From contig CAWJLA010000001.1 in the NCBI GenBank assembly GCA_963843605.1, forward strand, positions 1,116,001 through 1,180,000: DNA of 64,000 nt. The letters are read 5' to 3'. Below, piece by piece: positions 53,789 to 63,152 of this stretch. Position 1 is the stretch's first letter. Each line of letters opens with the position of its first letter. The position numbers and the translations under genes are program-made. The notes beneath the pieces are model-generated. The model did not search any database. It saw only the letters and a program-made list of their open reading frames with translations, and was not told the DNA's origin. Source of the stretch: FEN-1297 sp963843605. GTDB taxonomy: Bacteria > Bacteroidota > Ignavibacteria > Ignavibacteriales > Ignavibacteriaceae.

Positions 53789-54346
53789 ATGAAAGTTCTG
53801 GTAGGTTCAAAAAATCCCGTAAAAATAGAAGCGGTAAAAGAAGCATTCTCCAAATATTATAATAGCCCCGAGGTAATTTGTTACGATACAAATTCCGGTG
53901 TACCTTCCCAGCCGGTAGACATCGAAACATTTGAAGGTGCCAGGAACAGAACTTCGGCACTTCGTGAAATAAATACGCAGAATAATTTAAATGCAGATTA
54001 TTTTATCGGAATAGAGGGCGGGATTTTAAAAATTTTCGATAAATGGTTCGCACTGGGATTGATGTGTATATTAAATAAGGCCGGACTTGCCGGTTACGGA
54101 ACATCTCCGATGTTTGAACTGCCGGATTTCGTAATAGAAAAATTACTTACGGGAAATGAATTGGGTAAAGTGATGGACGAAATAACCGGCGATGAAAACA
54201 CAAAACAAAAAGGCGGAGCAATCGGTTTTTTCACAAACGGAATAATGGATAGGAAAGAATTATATGTTGGGGGATTAATAGCGGCATTAGTACCCTTTAA
54301 TCACGAGCAGCTGTTTTTTAACGGCATAAAACCGGATAATCGATAA
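53789..54346 (+). CDS. yjjX: Inosine/xanthosine triphosphatase (YjjX/DUF84)
   Basis: House-cleaning nucleotide phosphatase removing ITP/XTP. The MKVLVGSKNPVKIEAVKEAFSKYY start, DVSVPSQPVD-like loop and DYFIGIEGGI core match YjjX. 185 residues is normal. The last base of its stop is the first base of the NRDE gene, so the two are coupled. Some family members are said to prefer other non-canonical nucleotides. Confidence 0.9.
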   Translation: MKVLVGSKNPVKIEAVKEAFSKYYNSPEVICYDTNSGVPSQPVDIETFEGARNRTSALREINTQNNLNADYFIGIEGGILKIFDKWFALGLMCILNKAGLAGYGTSPMFELPDFVIEKLLTGNELGKVMDEITGDENTKQKGGAIGFFTNGIMDRKELYVGGLIAALVPFNHEQLFFNGIKPDNR

Positions 54347-55113
54347 TGTGCTTATTACTGATATCATATGAAACGCACTCCGAATATAAGCTGATAGTTG
54401 CGGCGAACAGGGATGAGTTTTATAAACGTCCCGCTCTCCCGGCTTCTTTCTGGGAGAATGATAATAATATTTTAGCCGGTAAAGATATACTCGGAGGAGG
54501 AACGTGGCTCGGCATAACAAAAGCAGGAAGATTTACTGCAATTACAAATTACAGGGATATGTCTGAGAATAAACCGGACGCACCGAGCAGAGGGGATTTG
54601 ACAAAGGATTTTCTTTCGACAAATATCTCCCCGGAATCATACGGAGAAAAAATATTGCAAAACGCCGCAGATTATAACGGTTACAATTTAATTTTCGGCG
54701 ATGCTAACGGTATGTTTTATTTTTCGAATAAATCTTTAAATTTAGTAAAACTGATTCCCGGAATTTACGGATTAAGCAATCATCTGCTTGATACGCCGTG
54801 GCCTAAGGTTAAAACAAGCAAAACATCTTTTAAAAAAATATTAGCCGGTAAAAACATTACTCCAAAAGATCTCTTTGCGGTATTGTCCGATACTTCTATC
54901 CCATCCGACGACTCGTTACCGGATACCGGTTTGTCGCCTGAAATAGAACGCGCCGTATCACCGGTTTTTGTCGAAACTGATTATTACGGCACCCGGTCTT
55001 CAACCGTAATTCTTTGGAATAAAAGAAATGAAATTAAATTCATCGAGAAATCGCTGGTGTTTCCAGATCAAAAATGGCTTACTTTATCATATGATTTTAA
55101 AGTAAGCGGGTAA
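54346..55113 (+). CDS. NRDE-family protein (TANGO2-like)
   Basis: A 255-residue protein opening MCLLLISY, the Ntn-hydrolase-like Cys2 start typical of TANGO2/NRDE proteins, then NRDEFYKRPA (the family tag NRDE), GGGTWLGITKAGRFTAITNYRD and RSSTVILW near the end. Eukaryotic TANGO2 relates to membrane lipid and haem metabolism; the bacterial role is unknown. Coupled by overlap with yjjX. Confidence 0.92.
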   Translation: MCLLLISYETHSEYKLIVAANRDEFYKRPALPASFWENDNNILAGKDILGGGTWLGITKAGRFTAITNYRDMSENKPDAPSRGDLTKDFLSTNISPESYGEKILQNAADYNGYNLIFGDANGMFYFSNKSLNLVKLIPGIYGLSNHLLDTPWPKVKTSKTSFKKILAGKNITPKDLFAVLSDTSIPSDDSLPDTGLSPEIERAVSPVFVETDYYGTRSSTVILWNKRNEIKFIEKSLVFPDQKWLTLSYDFKVSG

Positions 55114-55254
55114 ATACCGGTGACGACTTTTTTAGTTTGAATAATCAAAATATTTTTATTTTACAGGCTACTTAATATCTTAAGTATATTTTTTATATTT
55201 TAAGTTGCAAATGATTCATAATACTTTTGTTAATACCAATCCCGGGGAAATAAC

Positions 55255-56271
55255 ATGAAAATAATTGAGTGTGTTCCGAACTTCAGCGAGGGCAAGAATG
55301 AAGACACATTCTTGAGAATGAAAAATTCCGTTAGCGATGTTAGCGGATGCAAACTGCTTGGCATGGAACCGGACGCAGATTATAATAGAGTGGTTGTTAC
55401 TTTGGCAGGGGACGAAAAAGCAATTTTAAACGGAGCTCTGTCTATTAGCAGATGTGCGGCAGAAAATATAAATATGAAAAACCATAAAGGTGAACATCCG
55501 AGGTTAGGAGCTATTGATGTTGTTCCTTTTGTTCCCGTAAAAGATATTACTATGGAGGAGTGCGTAAAGATATCGGAAGAATATGCCGCGATGATTTCGA
55601 AAGACTTAAAGGTTCCCGTTTACCTCTATGAAAACTCCGCCAGGAAACCCGACAGAAAAAATCTTTCCACAATTAGAAAAGGAGAATATGAAGGGCTCGA
55701 AGAAAAACTTAAGGACCCTAACTGGAAGCCGGATTTCGGTTCAAATACATTCAACCCCGCACTGGGTGCAATTGTTACCGGCGCCAGATTCTTTCTAATT
55801 GCCTATAACGTAAATTTAAAATCGGAAGATCCGTATTATTCCAAGGAAATAAGCGAAACTCTCAGAGAATCCGGAAGAGTAAAACGCGATGCGTCAGGCA
55901 AGGTAATGAAACAGAACGGCGAGGTATTGCGCGATCCGGGACGGTTGAAGTTTGTAAAAGGAATGGGAGTATCCCTTGATAAATACCGGATAACACAAGT
56001 TTCGATGAACCTTACGAATTACCACGTTACACCTATTCATATTGCTTTTGAAGAAGTAAAAAAAGAAGCGGAAAAAATGGGCGTATCGGTTTTCGGCAGC
56101 GAAATAGTAGGTTTGGTCCCTCTGGAATCTCTTTTGATGGCCGGGACATATTATTCGGAAGGCAGGTATACCGACGAAAATTCGCTGGTTGATATAGCCG
56201 TCGAAAAATTAGGCTTGAATGAATTAAATACGTTTAACAAAAAAGAAAAAATAATCGATTACATGATTTAA
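55255..56271 (+). CDS. ftcD: Glutamate formimidoyltransferase
   Basis: Transfers the formimino group from N-formimino-L-glutamate to tetrahydrofolate in histidine degradation. MKIIECVPNFSEGKNEDTF, the GEHPRLGAIDVVPF loop, the ARKPDRKNLSTIRKGEYEGL region and the ITQVSMNLTNYHVTPIHIAFEEV segment match the family; 338 residues covers both formiminotransferase domains. The cyclodeaminase activity, fused in animals, is encoded by the next gene, 17 bases downstream, so the pair works as one pathway module. A TACTTTTG string at 55222-55229 resembles a Bacteroidota-type -7 box. Confidence 0.95.
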   Translation: MKIIECVPNFSEGKNEDTFLRMKNSVSDVSGCKLLGMEPDADYNRVVVTLAGDEKAILNGALSISRCAAENINMKNHKGEHPRLGAIDVVPFVPVKDITMEECVKISEEYAAMISKDLKVPVYLYENSARKPDRKNLSTIRKGEYEGLEEKLKDPNWKPDFGSNTFNPALGAIVTGARFFLIAYNVNLKSEDPYYSKEISETLRESGRVKRDASGKVMKQNGEVLRDPGRLKFVKGMGVSLDKYRITQVSMNLTNYHVTPIHIAFEEVKKEAEKMGVSVFGSEIVGLVPLESLLMAGTYYSEGRYTDENSLVDIAVEKLGLNELNTFNKKEKIIDYMI

Positions 56272-56288
56272 TATTCAAGGAATATAAA

Positions 56289-56921
56289 ATGAATCTGCAA
56301 ACATCTCTTGAAATTTTTCTTAACAACTTATCTTCTTCATCGCCTACACCCGGAGGAGGAAATGTATCTGCTCTTTGCGGTGTTCTTGCCTCTTCGTTAG
56401 GACAAATGGTTTGCTCGCTCACAATAGGAAAAAAGAAGTATCTGGATGCTGAAGACGAGCTTAAAATAATACGTAACGATTTAATGAAATTAAGCAATGA
56501 CTTTCTTAATCTTGCGGAAAAAGATAATAAAGCTTTCGATAAAGTCATGCTGTCTTTTAAGCTTCCTAAAGATACGGAAGATCAGAAGAGTGAAAGGACA
56601 GCAGCAATAGAATCAGCTACTATGGAAGCTGCTATTGTACCCGCCGAGGTAATAATTAAATGCAGCCAATTACTTCCTTTATTGGAAACGGTTGCCGAAA
56701 AAGGGAACCGTAACTCACTTTCGGATGCGGGTGTTGCATTGTCGCTTGCCGCAACGGCTGCTGAAGGTGCTTTCTTAAATGTCGCGATTAACTGCTCCGG
56801 CTTGTCAAATAAGACAACGGCGAACGAATTCATGGATAAATCAGAAGCCGCATACGTCGGGATAAAACAAAAAACAGCTTCCTTAATAGAGTCACTGATC
56901 AAATCATTAAAGAATCAGTAA
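56289..56921 (+). CDS. fchA: Formimidoyltetrahydrofolate cyclodeaminase (FtcD C-terminal domain/FchA-like)
   Basis: Converts 5-formimino-THF to 5,10-methenyl-THF and ammonia. A helical protein of 210 residues: SSSSPTPGGGNVSALCGVLASSLGQMVCSLTIGKKKY holds the conserved glycine-rich PGGG motif, and SDAGVALSLAATAAEGAFLNVAINC is the second signature. It follows the glutamate formimidoyltransferase in an operon. Together they feed one-carbon units into folate from formiminoglutamate; hutHUI are not in the window, so formiminoglutamate must come from elsewhere. Confidence 0.9.
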   Translation: MNLQTSLEIFLNNLSSSSPTPGGGNVSALCGVLASSLGQMVCSLTIGKKKYLDAEDELKIIRNDLMKLSNDFLNLAEKDNKAFDKVMLSFKLPKDTEDQKSERTAAIESATMEAAIVPAEVIIKCSQLLPLLETVAEKGNRNSLSDAGVALSLAATAAEGAFLNVAINCSGLSNKTTANEFMDKSEAAYVGIKQKTASLIESLIKSLKNQ

Positions 56922-56922
56922 T

Positions 56923-58698
56923 TTATTTTTGTTTAACTAATATACTTCCCCATTTGGCAGGTATGGTAACAACTAGTTTATTATGCCTGCATTTAATAAC
57001 CTTGCCGTTTAAAACGTCGTTGAAAACCTTTCCGTTCTTAAGCTCGATTGATACCTTTCCGGAAAATGTTCCGTTATTCAAGACCACTATAATCATTTGA
57101 TTCTTCATTACCCGGGAAAACGCAAATATATCTTTCAGGTCGTCCGTTAACAATGTTGCAAAACTTCCCGTCTGGAGAGCCTTGTACTCATTCCTTATTT
57201 TAATTAATTTTTTATAATGATCGAAGAGCTCTTTATTGAATTCCACTTTATCGAATTCCGGTTTTAAATTCTGATCATAAAGAAACTTTTCTTTGTCGTA
57301 TTTAAGATCATCCCAAAGCATCGGTTTTCTGCAGTCCGGATCATTTGCACCCCACATACCGGCTTCATCGCCGTAATAAATCATCGGAGCTCCCAAATAT
57401 GTCATCTGAAATATTACCATCAACTTTTGAATTCGTATCTCACTCTCCGTCGGTTTTCTTGTATTATATTCAGGATTTTCAGCTTTCGAAACAAAGAAAT
57501 ATCCTGACCAGTCTCTGTATTCACCCAGATCTTTATTAACGATGTGAGATGCGATTCTGTTTGAGTCATGACTGTCAAGCAAATTTTGCTGCACGTATGC
57601 CACACCATAAGGGAATGAATTTTGGAGCCGGCGTAATTTTCTATTGAATTCCGTTGCGGTTATTTTGTTTTTCCCGGATACAAAATATTCTATACAAGCA
57701 AAGGCAAAGTTGTAATTCATTACGCCGTCGAATTCATCTCCTTTTAAATAGGATTTAAGGTTCACGGGCGAATCTATTACCTCAGCCGTCAGGTAGGCCT
57801 CAGGATTGATAGATTTAACATGCGATCTCCAATCCTTCCAGAACGAATGCTTGATGCAATACGCAACGTCGAGCCTCCATCCGTCGATTCCGTCCGCAGG
57901 GTTGCCGTCTTGATCCGGGTCCATCCATCTCCGGGTAATATCGAAGATATATTTTTTAGGTCCTTTTACTTTGTCTGATTTGTCATGATTCCACTCGGGC
58001 AATTCGCCGAAACCCGCCCAGCCCTTATATATGAATGTTACAGAATTACCCGATTTTTTCCACTCCGTTATTTTAAACCAATTTTTGTACTTGGATTTTT
58101 TATTATTTTTCAGAACATCCGTAAAAGCAAAATTATTAATTCCTATATGATTAAATACTCCGTCAAAAATAATTTTCATTCTTCTTTTGTGAATTTCTCC
58201 TATTAAATATATCATCAGCTTGTCAGCCGATGTCCAATTCCAGGTCGAAGGTTTATCTAAAATCTCATCCTTCATAATTTCAATATCCCCATCGGGGTCG
58301 GGTCCGAAGTAAGGATCGATGTGGTGGTAGCAGGATGCATCGTATTTATGACTGGACGGTGCGGCGAAAACCGGGTTAAGATAAATTGCGGTTATACCCA
58401 GTTCTTGCAGATAATCCAATTTGTCTATAATACCCTTCAGATCACCTCCGTATCTTCGTCTATGAACATTAAACCAAAAATCTTTACCGTTCTTTTTTTC
58501 ATATGGCTTCAGTTCATACCAGTCCGAAGTCCAGGGATGTACCTGCCAGGGAGATCGGGTATCGTGCGGCCAAGCGCCTTTTAACGATTCGGCAGTCGGA
58601 TCATTTTTATCATCGCCTTTTCTGAATCGCTCCGGAAAAATTTGATACCAAACAACTTTCTTTGCCCAACCGGGTACAAATTCCTTCTTTTTATTCAT
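56923..58698 (-). CDS. GH13 alpha-glucan hydrolase (neopullulanase/cyclomaltodextrinase-like)
   Basis: Alpha-amylase-family glycosidase of 591 residues with the catalytic triad: nucleophile in GWRLDVAYC, acid/base in AYLTAEVID, third aspartate in LDSHDSNRI, plus an earlier FDGVFNHIG. It begins directly with VVWYQIFPERF, with no signal peptide and no N-terminal starch-binding domain, so it is a cytosolic enzyme acting on maltodextrins. A C-terminal beta domain ends at WGSILVKQK. It may degrade stored or imported glucans. A degenerate relative of this family lies at 33216. Its stop is only one base from that of the cyclodeaminase gene on the opposite strand. Confidence 0.92.
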   Translation of the reverse strand: MNKKKEFVPGWAKKVVWYQIFPERFRKGDDKNDPTAESLKGAWPHDTRSPWQVHPWTSDWYELKPYEKKNGKDFWFNVHRRRYGGDLKGIIDKLDYLQELGITAIYLNPVFAAPSSHKYDASCYHHIDPYFGPDPDGDIEIMKDEILDKPSTWNWTSADKLMIYLIGEIHKRRMKIIFDGVFNHIGINNFAFTDVLKNNKKSKYKNWFKITEWKKSGNSVTFIYKGWAGFGELPEWNHDKSDKVKGPKKYIFDITRRWMDPDQDGNPADGIDGWRLDVAYCIKHSFWKDWRSHVKSINPEAYLTAEVIDSPVNLKSYLKGDEFDGVMNYNFAFACIEYFVSGKNKITATEFNRKLRRLQNSFPYGVAYVQQNLLDSHDSNRIASHIVNKDLGEYRDWSGYFFVSKAENPEYNTRKPTESEIRIQKLMVIFQMTYLGAPMIYYGDEAGMWGANDPDCRKPMLWDDLKYDKEKFLYDQNLKPEFDKVEFNKELFDHYKKLIKIRNEYKALQTGSFATLLTDDLKDIFAFSRVMKNQMIIVVLNNGTFSGKVSIELKNGKVFNDVLNGKVIKCRHNKLVVTIPAKWGSILVKQK

Positions 58699-58979
58699 GT
58701 AATATTTCTCCCGAAATTACCATGTTTGAATTATCTTCTGATCGATCGAAAGTTATCATTTAAATATTGTATAATTGGTTTATATTTTGCAATATTATTA
58801 CGCGTTTATAAGTTAACAGCACAACTTTCTTAGAAACCTGTACCAATATTTTTTTTAATTTCGTACATTAGTTACCTATAAATTCAATTCTTCCGGAAAT
58901 TAATATAAAAGGAAGTTACAACACAAACAGCTTTGCTGTTTTATTTTTTGTTTTCATTTTTAATACCGAGGTAAATTAA

Positions 58980-60662
58980 ATGAAAGAAGATCTTAATAAA
59001 TACAGCCGGAGACTTACACAGCAGACTTCGCAGGTAGGTTCACAGGCCATGTTATACGGCATCGGTTTGACGGACAACGATATGAAGAAACCGCAAGTCG
59101 GCATCGCCAGCATGGGGTGGGAAGGCAATACATGCAACATGCATTTAAATGATTTCGCCAAGCTTGTTAAAAAGGGAGTTACGGACGCGGGATTAATAGG
59201 TTTAATTTTTCATACTATCGGAGTAAGCGACGGTATTGCAATGGGCACTGAAGGAATGAAATATTCTCTTCCGTCCAGAGATATTATTGCAGATTCGATT
59301 GAAACCGTTATGGGAGCGCAATGGTACGATGCTTTAATCACCATACCGGGATGCGATAAAAATATGCCTGGTTCGGTAATGGCAATGGCCAGATTAAACA
59401 GACCGGCCATTATGATATACGGCGGAACAATAAGAGCGGGCTTTTTTAACGGAAAAAAACTGGATGTAGTTTCGGCTTTTGAAGCTTACGGTCAGTATTT
59501 ATCAAAAGAATTCACGAAGGAAGATATGCAGAATGTTCTTCATCATGCATGTCCCGGCGCCGGCGCATGCGGCGGAATGTATACTGCCAACACAATGGCT
59601 ACTGCTATAGAAACTCTCGGATTAAGTCTCCCATTCAGTTCTTCATGTCCGGCCAACAGCGATATGAAGACAAAAGAATGCTACGACACAGGAAAAGCAA
59701 TTTTGAATCTTATGGAAATGGATTTGAAACCTAAAGATATTATGACGAAGCAGGCGTTTGAAAATGCAATTACACTTGTAATCGCACTCGGAGGTTCTAC
59801 AAATGCTGCTCTGCACCTTATTGCCATGGCTAAATCCGCAGGTGTAGATCTAACACTGGATGATTTTCAAAAAATTTCGGATCGCACTCCTTATTTGGCC
59901 GATTTAAAACCAAGCGGCAAATATGTAATGGAAGATCTTTACGAAATAGGCGGAGTTCCCGCCGTACAGAAGATGCTTCTCAAAGAAGGCTATTTAAAAG
60001 GAGACTGCATAACGGTTACCGGAAAAACTCTAGGAGAAAATATAGAAAAGGCAGCCGATCTTGCAGAAGGTCAAAAAATAATTATGCCTCTTTCCGATCC
60101 GATTAAAAAAACCGGTCATCTTCAGATACTTTACGGTAATCTGGCCGGCGAGGGCGCAGTTGCAAAGATTACAGGCAAAGAAGGTTTAAAATTCTCAGGC
60201 CCGGCTATAGTCTTCGATTCAGAAGAAACCGCACTCAAAGCAATTGAAAATAAAGAAGTAAAAAGCGGCAATGTTGTGGTTATTAGGTATGAAGGTCCGA
60301 AGGGCGGTCCGGGTATGAGAGAAATGCTCGAAATAACCGCAGCAATAATGGGCGCCGGACTGGGAAAAAGCGTTGCATTGATTACCGACGGACGCTTTTC
60401 AGGCGGTTCGCACGGATTTGTTGTCGGTCATATTACACCTGAAGCTCAGGTAGGAGGAAATATTGCGTTAATAAAAGACGGTGATACGATTACTATTGAC
60501 GCAGAAAAAAACACATTGGATGTTAACATTTCCAATGAAGAACTTGCGGTAAGAAAAAAGAACTGGATACAGCCGCCGTTTAAGGCTACAGGAGGAATTC
60601 TATATAAATATATCAAGACTGTTGCATCGGCTTCCAACGGCTGCGTTACCGATGAGTTTTAA
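58980..60662 (+). CDS. ilvD: Dihydroxy-acid dehydratase
   Basis: Penultimate step of valine, leucine and isoleucine synthesis. All iron-sulfur and active-site landmarks are present: GWEGNTCNMHL, PGCDKNMPGSVMA, CPGAGACGGMYTANTMA and GRFSGGSHGFVVGHITPEA. 560 residues is the usual length. No other ilv or leu gene is adjacent. The promoter must lie in the 280-base gap shared with the divergent GH13 gene. A strong hairpin terminator follows. Confidence 0.97.
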   Translation: MKEDLNKYSRRLTQQTSQVGSQAMLYGIGLTDNDMKKPQVGIASMGWEGNTCNMHLNDFAKLVKKGVTDAGLIGLIFHTIGVSDGIAMGTEGMKYSLPSRDIIADSIETVMGAQWYDALITIPGCDKNMPGSVMAMARLNRPAIMIYGGTIRAGFFNGKKLDVVSAFEAYGQYLSKEFTKEDMQNVLHHACPGAGACGGMYTANTMATAIETLGLSLPFSSSCPANSDMKTKECYDTGKAILNLMEMDLKPKDIMTKQAFENAITLVIALGGSTNAALHLIAMAKSAGVDLTLDDFQKISDRTPYLADLKPSGKYVMEDLYEIGGVPAVQKMLLKEGYLKGDCITVTGKTLGENIEKAADLAEGQKIIMPLSDPIKKTGHLQILYGNLAGEGAVAKITGKEGLKFSGPAIVFDSEETALKAIENKEVKSGNVVVIRYEGPKGGPGMREMLEITAAIMGAGLGKSVALITDGRFSGGSHGFVVGHITPEAQVGGNIALIKDGDTITIDAEKNTLDVNISNEELAVRKKNWIQPPFKATGGILYKYIKTVASASNGCVTDEF

Positions 60663-60668
60663 TTTAGT

Positions 60669-60709
60669 AAATTATCTGCGACTAAATAGTTAGCCGCAGA
60701 TAATTTTTA
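60669..60709 (+). terminator. Rho-independent terminator of ilvD
   Basis: A 12-base perfect stem (AAATTATCTGCG, 60669-60680, and its inverse, 60695-60706) with a 14-base loop, followed by TTTTTA, beginning seven bases past the ilvD stop. Confidence 0.85.
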
Positions 60710-60861
60710 GTATATTCTGGAAATTTATATTTGAGGTTTCTGTTGTGCGGCAGCGATGCATGCTTTGCCCTGTGAGTTTATGTCGGTTATACAGTGCCTA
60801 AAATTCTCTTTTTGCTATTGTATTGATTAATTACTGATTGACTTAACAAAGGGGTCCGGAT

Positions 60862-61368
60862 ATGAAAACATACAGCAAATTGATTCTTGTACTTATCGTA
60901 ATTATTGCAGCCGTTATTTTCTTCACTCAAAAGACAGACGACAAAAACGTTAAACATAAACCCGATATTCAGACTCAATCAAAGCTCTCCTTGATAAAAG
61001 CCGACGAAGATTTTTATAAAGCCTCGCTTGTGAAAGGCACGGGCAGGGCTTTTATCGAGTTTGCCGATTCAGACGTCGTTCTTATGCGGCAAAATTCAGA
61101 ACCGTTATTCGGTAAAGCCGCCCTGCAGCAGTCATATTTAAATGAAGATACACTAAAAACTCCTCTCAGATGGAATCCTGTTAAAGCGGAAGTTTCGCCT
61201 GACGGAAAACTGGGGTATACTTTCGGAGACTGGCATTACACTACAATTGACAAATCAGGAAAACTTACTGAATCGAGCGGTAATTACATAACCATATGGC
61301 GCAAACAAAATGACGGCAAATGGAAGTACGTTTTCGACGGAGGGAGCAATTCGCCGTCACACAACTAA
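60862..61368 (+). CDS. Exported DUF4440/SnoaL-like protein
   Basis: A 168-residue protein with an uncleaved-looking membrane anchor or signal (LILVLIVIIAAVIFFTQ), then an NTF2-like DUF4440 domain (LIKADEDFYKASLVKGTGRAFIEFADSDVVLMRQNSEPLFGKAAL, then LGYTFGDWHYT and YITIWRKQNDGKWKYVFDGG). It is anchored in the periplasm. NTF2-like folds bind small molecules or catalyse isomerisations; no substrate can be inferred. Alone between ilvD and a TPR gene. Confidence 0.82.
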   Translation: MKTYSKLILVLIVIIAAVIFFTQKTDDKNVKHKPDIQTQSKLSLIKADEDFYKASLVKGTGRAFIEFADSDVVLMRQNSEPLFGKAALQQSYLNEDTLKTPLRWNPVKAEVSPDGKLGYTFGDWHYTTIDKSGKLTESSGNYITIWRKQNDGKWKYVFDGGSNSPSHN

Positions 61369-61482
61369 TACCCTCACCGCGACCTTTGTCTTCTGTCAAA
61401 AGACAATTAAGTTTTAAGACTTATTTTACTGATTATACTTCGATTTAGTAATAATCGGTAAATCTATGCTTAATAATTACAA

Positions 61483-62262
61483 ATGAAAAAGTCTAAAACA
61501 ATAATTATTTTTATTTTCTTATCGGCGCTTTTAATAAGAACATCCGCGGCGTCCGGCAAAACCCGACAGTATGTAAAAACAGGTGATTACTACTATAACC
61601 ATTTCGACAACAGAAACGCAGTAAACTACCTTCGAATGGCTTATGAATCAGATACAAATTCTTACGAGACAGTATATAAACTGGCAAGAAGTTATAACGA
61701 TCTGGGCGAAGAATTATTTATGCAGAAAAAGAATGATCAGTCAGAGAAGTATGTAATCAAAGGTGTTAAAATGGCTTCGGTATTGGTAAGGAAATTCCCG
61801 GACAGTGCTAAATCTTTTACGCTCGAGGCGATGTGCCTGGGAAATCTAACACTTTTTGCCGGAAGCAAAGAGAAGGTAAAACTTGCAAAACGGATTTGGG
61901 ATGACGCCGAGAAGTCTGTCAAAATGAATCCCGATAATTTTCTTCCTTATACTATTCTGGGAATATATTACCGTCAGGCAGCCGGATTAAACTGGTTTGA
62001 AAAAATTGTTGCAAACACATTATACGGACATCTGCCTGCAGGGAGTTATAAAAAATCGGTTGAAATGTTCGATAAATCTTTGTCAATAAATCCGAATGTG
62101 GTTTCGACCGAATATAATTTATACAAAACTTATCAGAAAATGGGGAATAAAAAAATGGAAATTGAGTGTTTGGAAAAAGTAGTGAAACTGCCGGTACATA
62201 ATTTCCGCGACAGATATCTGATACCAAAGGCAAAAAAACATCTTGATGAATTATTAAATTAA
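61483..62262 (+). CDS. Exported TPR protein, paralogue of the one at 40611
   Basis: A 259-residue protein with signal peptide (IIFIFLSALLIRTSAASG). Helix pairs recur through the protein (YVKTGDYYYNHFDNRNAVNYLRMAYES, YKLARSYNDLGEELFMQKKNDQ, SVEMFDKSLSINPNVVSTEYNLYKTYQKMGNKKM). Length, signal and final KAKKHLDEL tail resemble the TPR protein by the TonB receptor. Convergent with the sigma/anti-sigma pair. Role unknown; protein-protein scaffolding in the periplasm is inferred. Confidence 0.75.
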   Translation: MKKSKTIIIFIFLSALLIRTSAASGKTRQYVKTGDYYYNHFDNRNAVNYLRMAYESDTNSYETVYKLARSYNDLGEELFMQKKNDQSEKYVIKGVKMASVLVRKFPDSAKSFTLEAMCLGNLTLFAGSKEKVKLAKRIWDDAEKSVKMNPDNFLPYTILGIYYRQAAGLNWFEKIVANTLYGHLPAGSYKKSVEMFDKSLSINPNVVSTEYNLYKTYQKMGNKKMEIECLEKVVKLPVHNFRDRYLIPKAKKHLDELLN

Positions 62263-62272
62263 CTTATCCGTG

Positions 62273-62512
62273 TTATTCATCTTTTAGCCCCAGATAATCC
62301 AGTAGTCTTAAATGCGCATCACGGGGAAGTTCAACGTCATATTTCTTATAAAAATCTATGGTGCGTTCTACCGATTTAAAATAATTTTTACAATCCTGAC
62401 AGCCGTCCAAGTGATCCTTAATAGCTTTGCACCGTGGGGAATCTAAATCTTCACCCAGGCTTTCGCAAATGTGACTCATTACATCTTTGCAGGTTACTTT
62501 TTCATCACTCAT
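62273..62512 (-). CDS. Zinc-binding anti-sigma factor (ZAS-like)
   Basis: A 79-residue soluble protein whose cysteines and histidines follow an anti-sigma zinc-finger pattern: CKDVMSHICESLGEDL, then CKAIKDHLDGCQDC (HxxxCxxC) and a helical tail (ERTIDFYKKYDVELPRDAHLRLLDYLGL). It starts at the stop of the ECF sigma gene, sharing four bases, so it is coupled to it and probably sequesters it under non-inducing conditions. The lack of a membrane helix argues for a cytosolic, possibly redox or zinc, signal. Confidence 0.82.
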   Translation of the reverse strand: MSDEKVTCKDVMSHICESLGEDLDSPRCKAIKDHLDGCQDCKNYFKSVERTIDFYKKYDVELPRDAHLRLLDYLGLKDE

Positions 62513-63066
62513 TTTTTGAACGCCTTATTAATTTCTTTTCTTAAAAATGCTCTCGCTCTATGCAATCTGGATTTTACTGCAGGGACGGACAGATCGGTTA
62601 TTTTACCTGTTTCTTCTGTGGATAATCCTTCCACGTCCCTTAACATAAAGACTATTCTATATTCCGGTGATAATTTTTCAATAGCCTTGTCCAATATTAT
62701 TTTCAGTTCATCGTTTTCAACAACATTGACCGGAATCGAATCCCAGTCTGCAGCATAATTATTATCGTATAAACTGTCGTCGTTATCGATAGAGAAGAAA
62801 TCATGTTTCTTCTTTCTGGCTTCCATCAAGCAATGATTCGCGACAATTCGGTAAAGCCAGGTAGATAATTTTGATTTACCGTCAAATTGGTGCAGCGATT
62901 TTACCATACTCAGGAATGTTTCCTGCATGGTATTCTCTGCTCTTTCGGGGTCACGGCAAATTTTAAAAGAAAAATTATAAACCGTTTTCTCGTAATTTTT
63001 TACGAGTTCGGCCATCGCTTTCTTATCACCGCTCTTTGCAGATTCTATTGTTTTCTGTTCTTCCAT
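62509..63066 (-). CDS. ECF-type RNA polymerase sigma factor
   Basis: Extracytoplasmic-function sigma factor of about 185 residues (ATG at 63066, MEEQKTIESAKSG; the longer frame adds only MHQ). Region 2 is visible (MAELVKNYEKTVYNFSFKICRDPERAENTMQETFLSMVKSLHQFDGKSKLSTWLYRIVANHCL), then region 4 with the helix-turn-helix (LSTEETGKITDLSVPAVKSRLHRARAFLRKEI). Coupled with the zinc anti-sigma. Regulon unknown; autoregulation by its own promoter is common in the class. Confidence 0.92.
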   Translation of the reverse strand: MEEQKTIESAKSGDKKAMAELVKNYEKTVYNFSFKICRDPERAENTMQETFLSMVKSLHQFDGKSKLSTWLYRIVANHCLMEARKKKHDFFSIDNDDSLYDNNYAADWDSIPVNVVENDELKIILDKAIEKLSPEYRIVFMLRDVEGLSTEETGKITDLSVPAVKSRLHRARAFLRKEINKAFKK

Positions 63067-63152
63067 CTGATGCAATTTTTAATTTAAGGATTCAAATTAA
63101 AATTAAATTCCTCACAATTCAAATTTTTCGAATTTTAATGTACCGGTATCAC

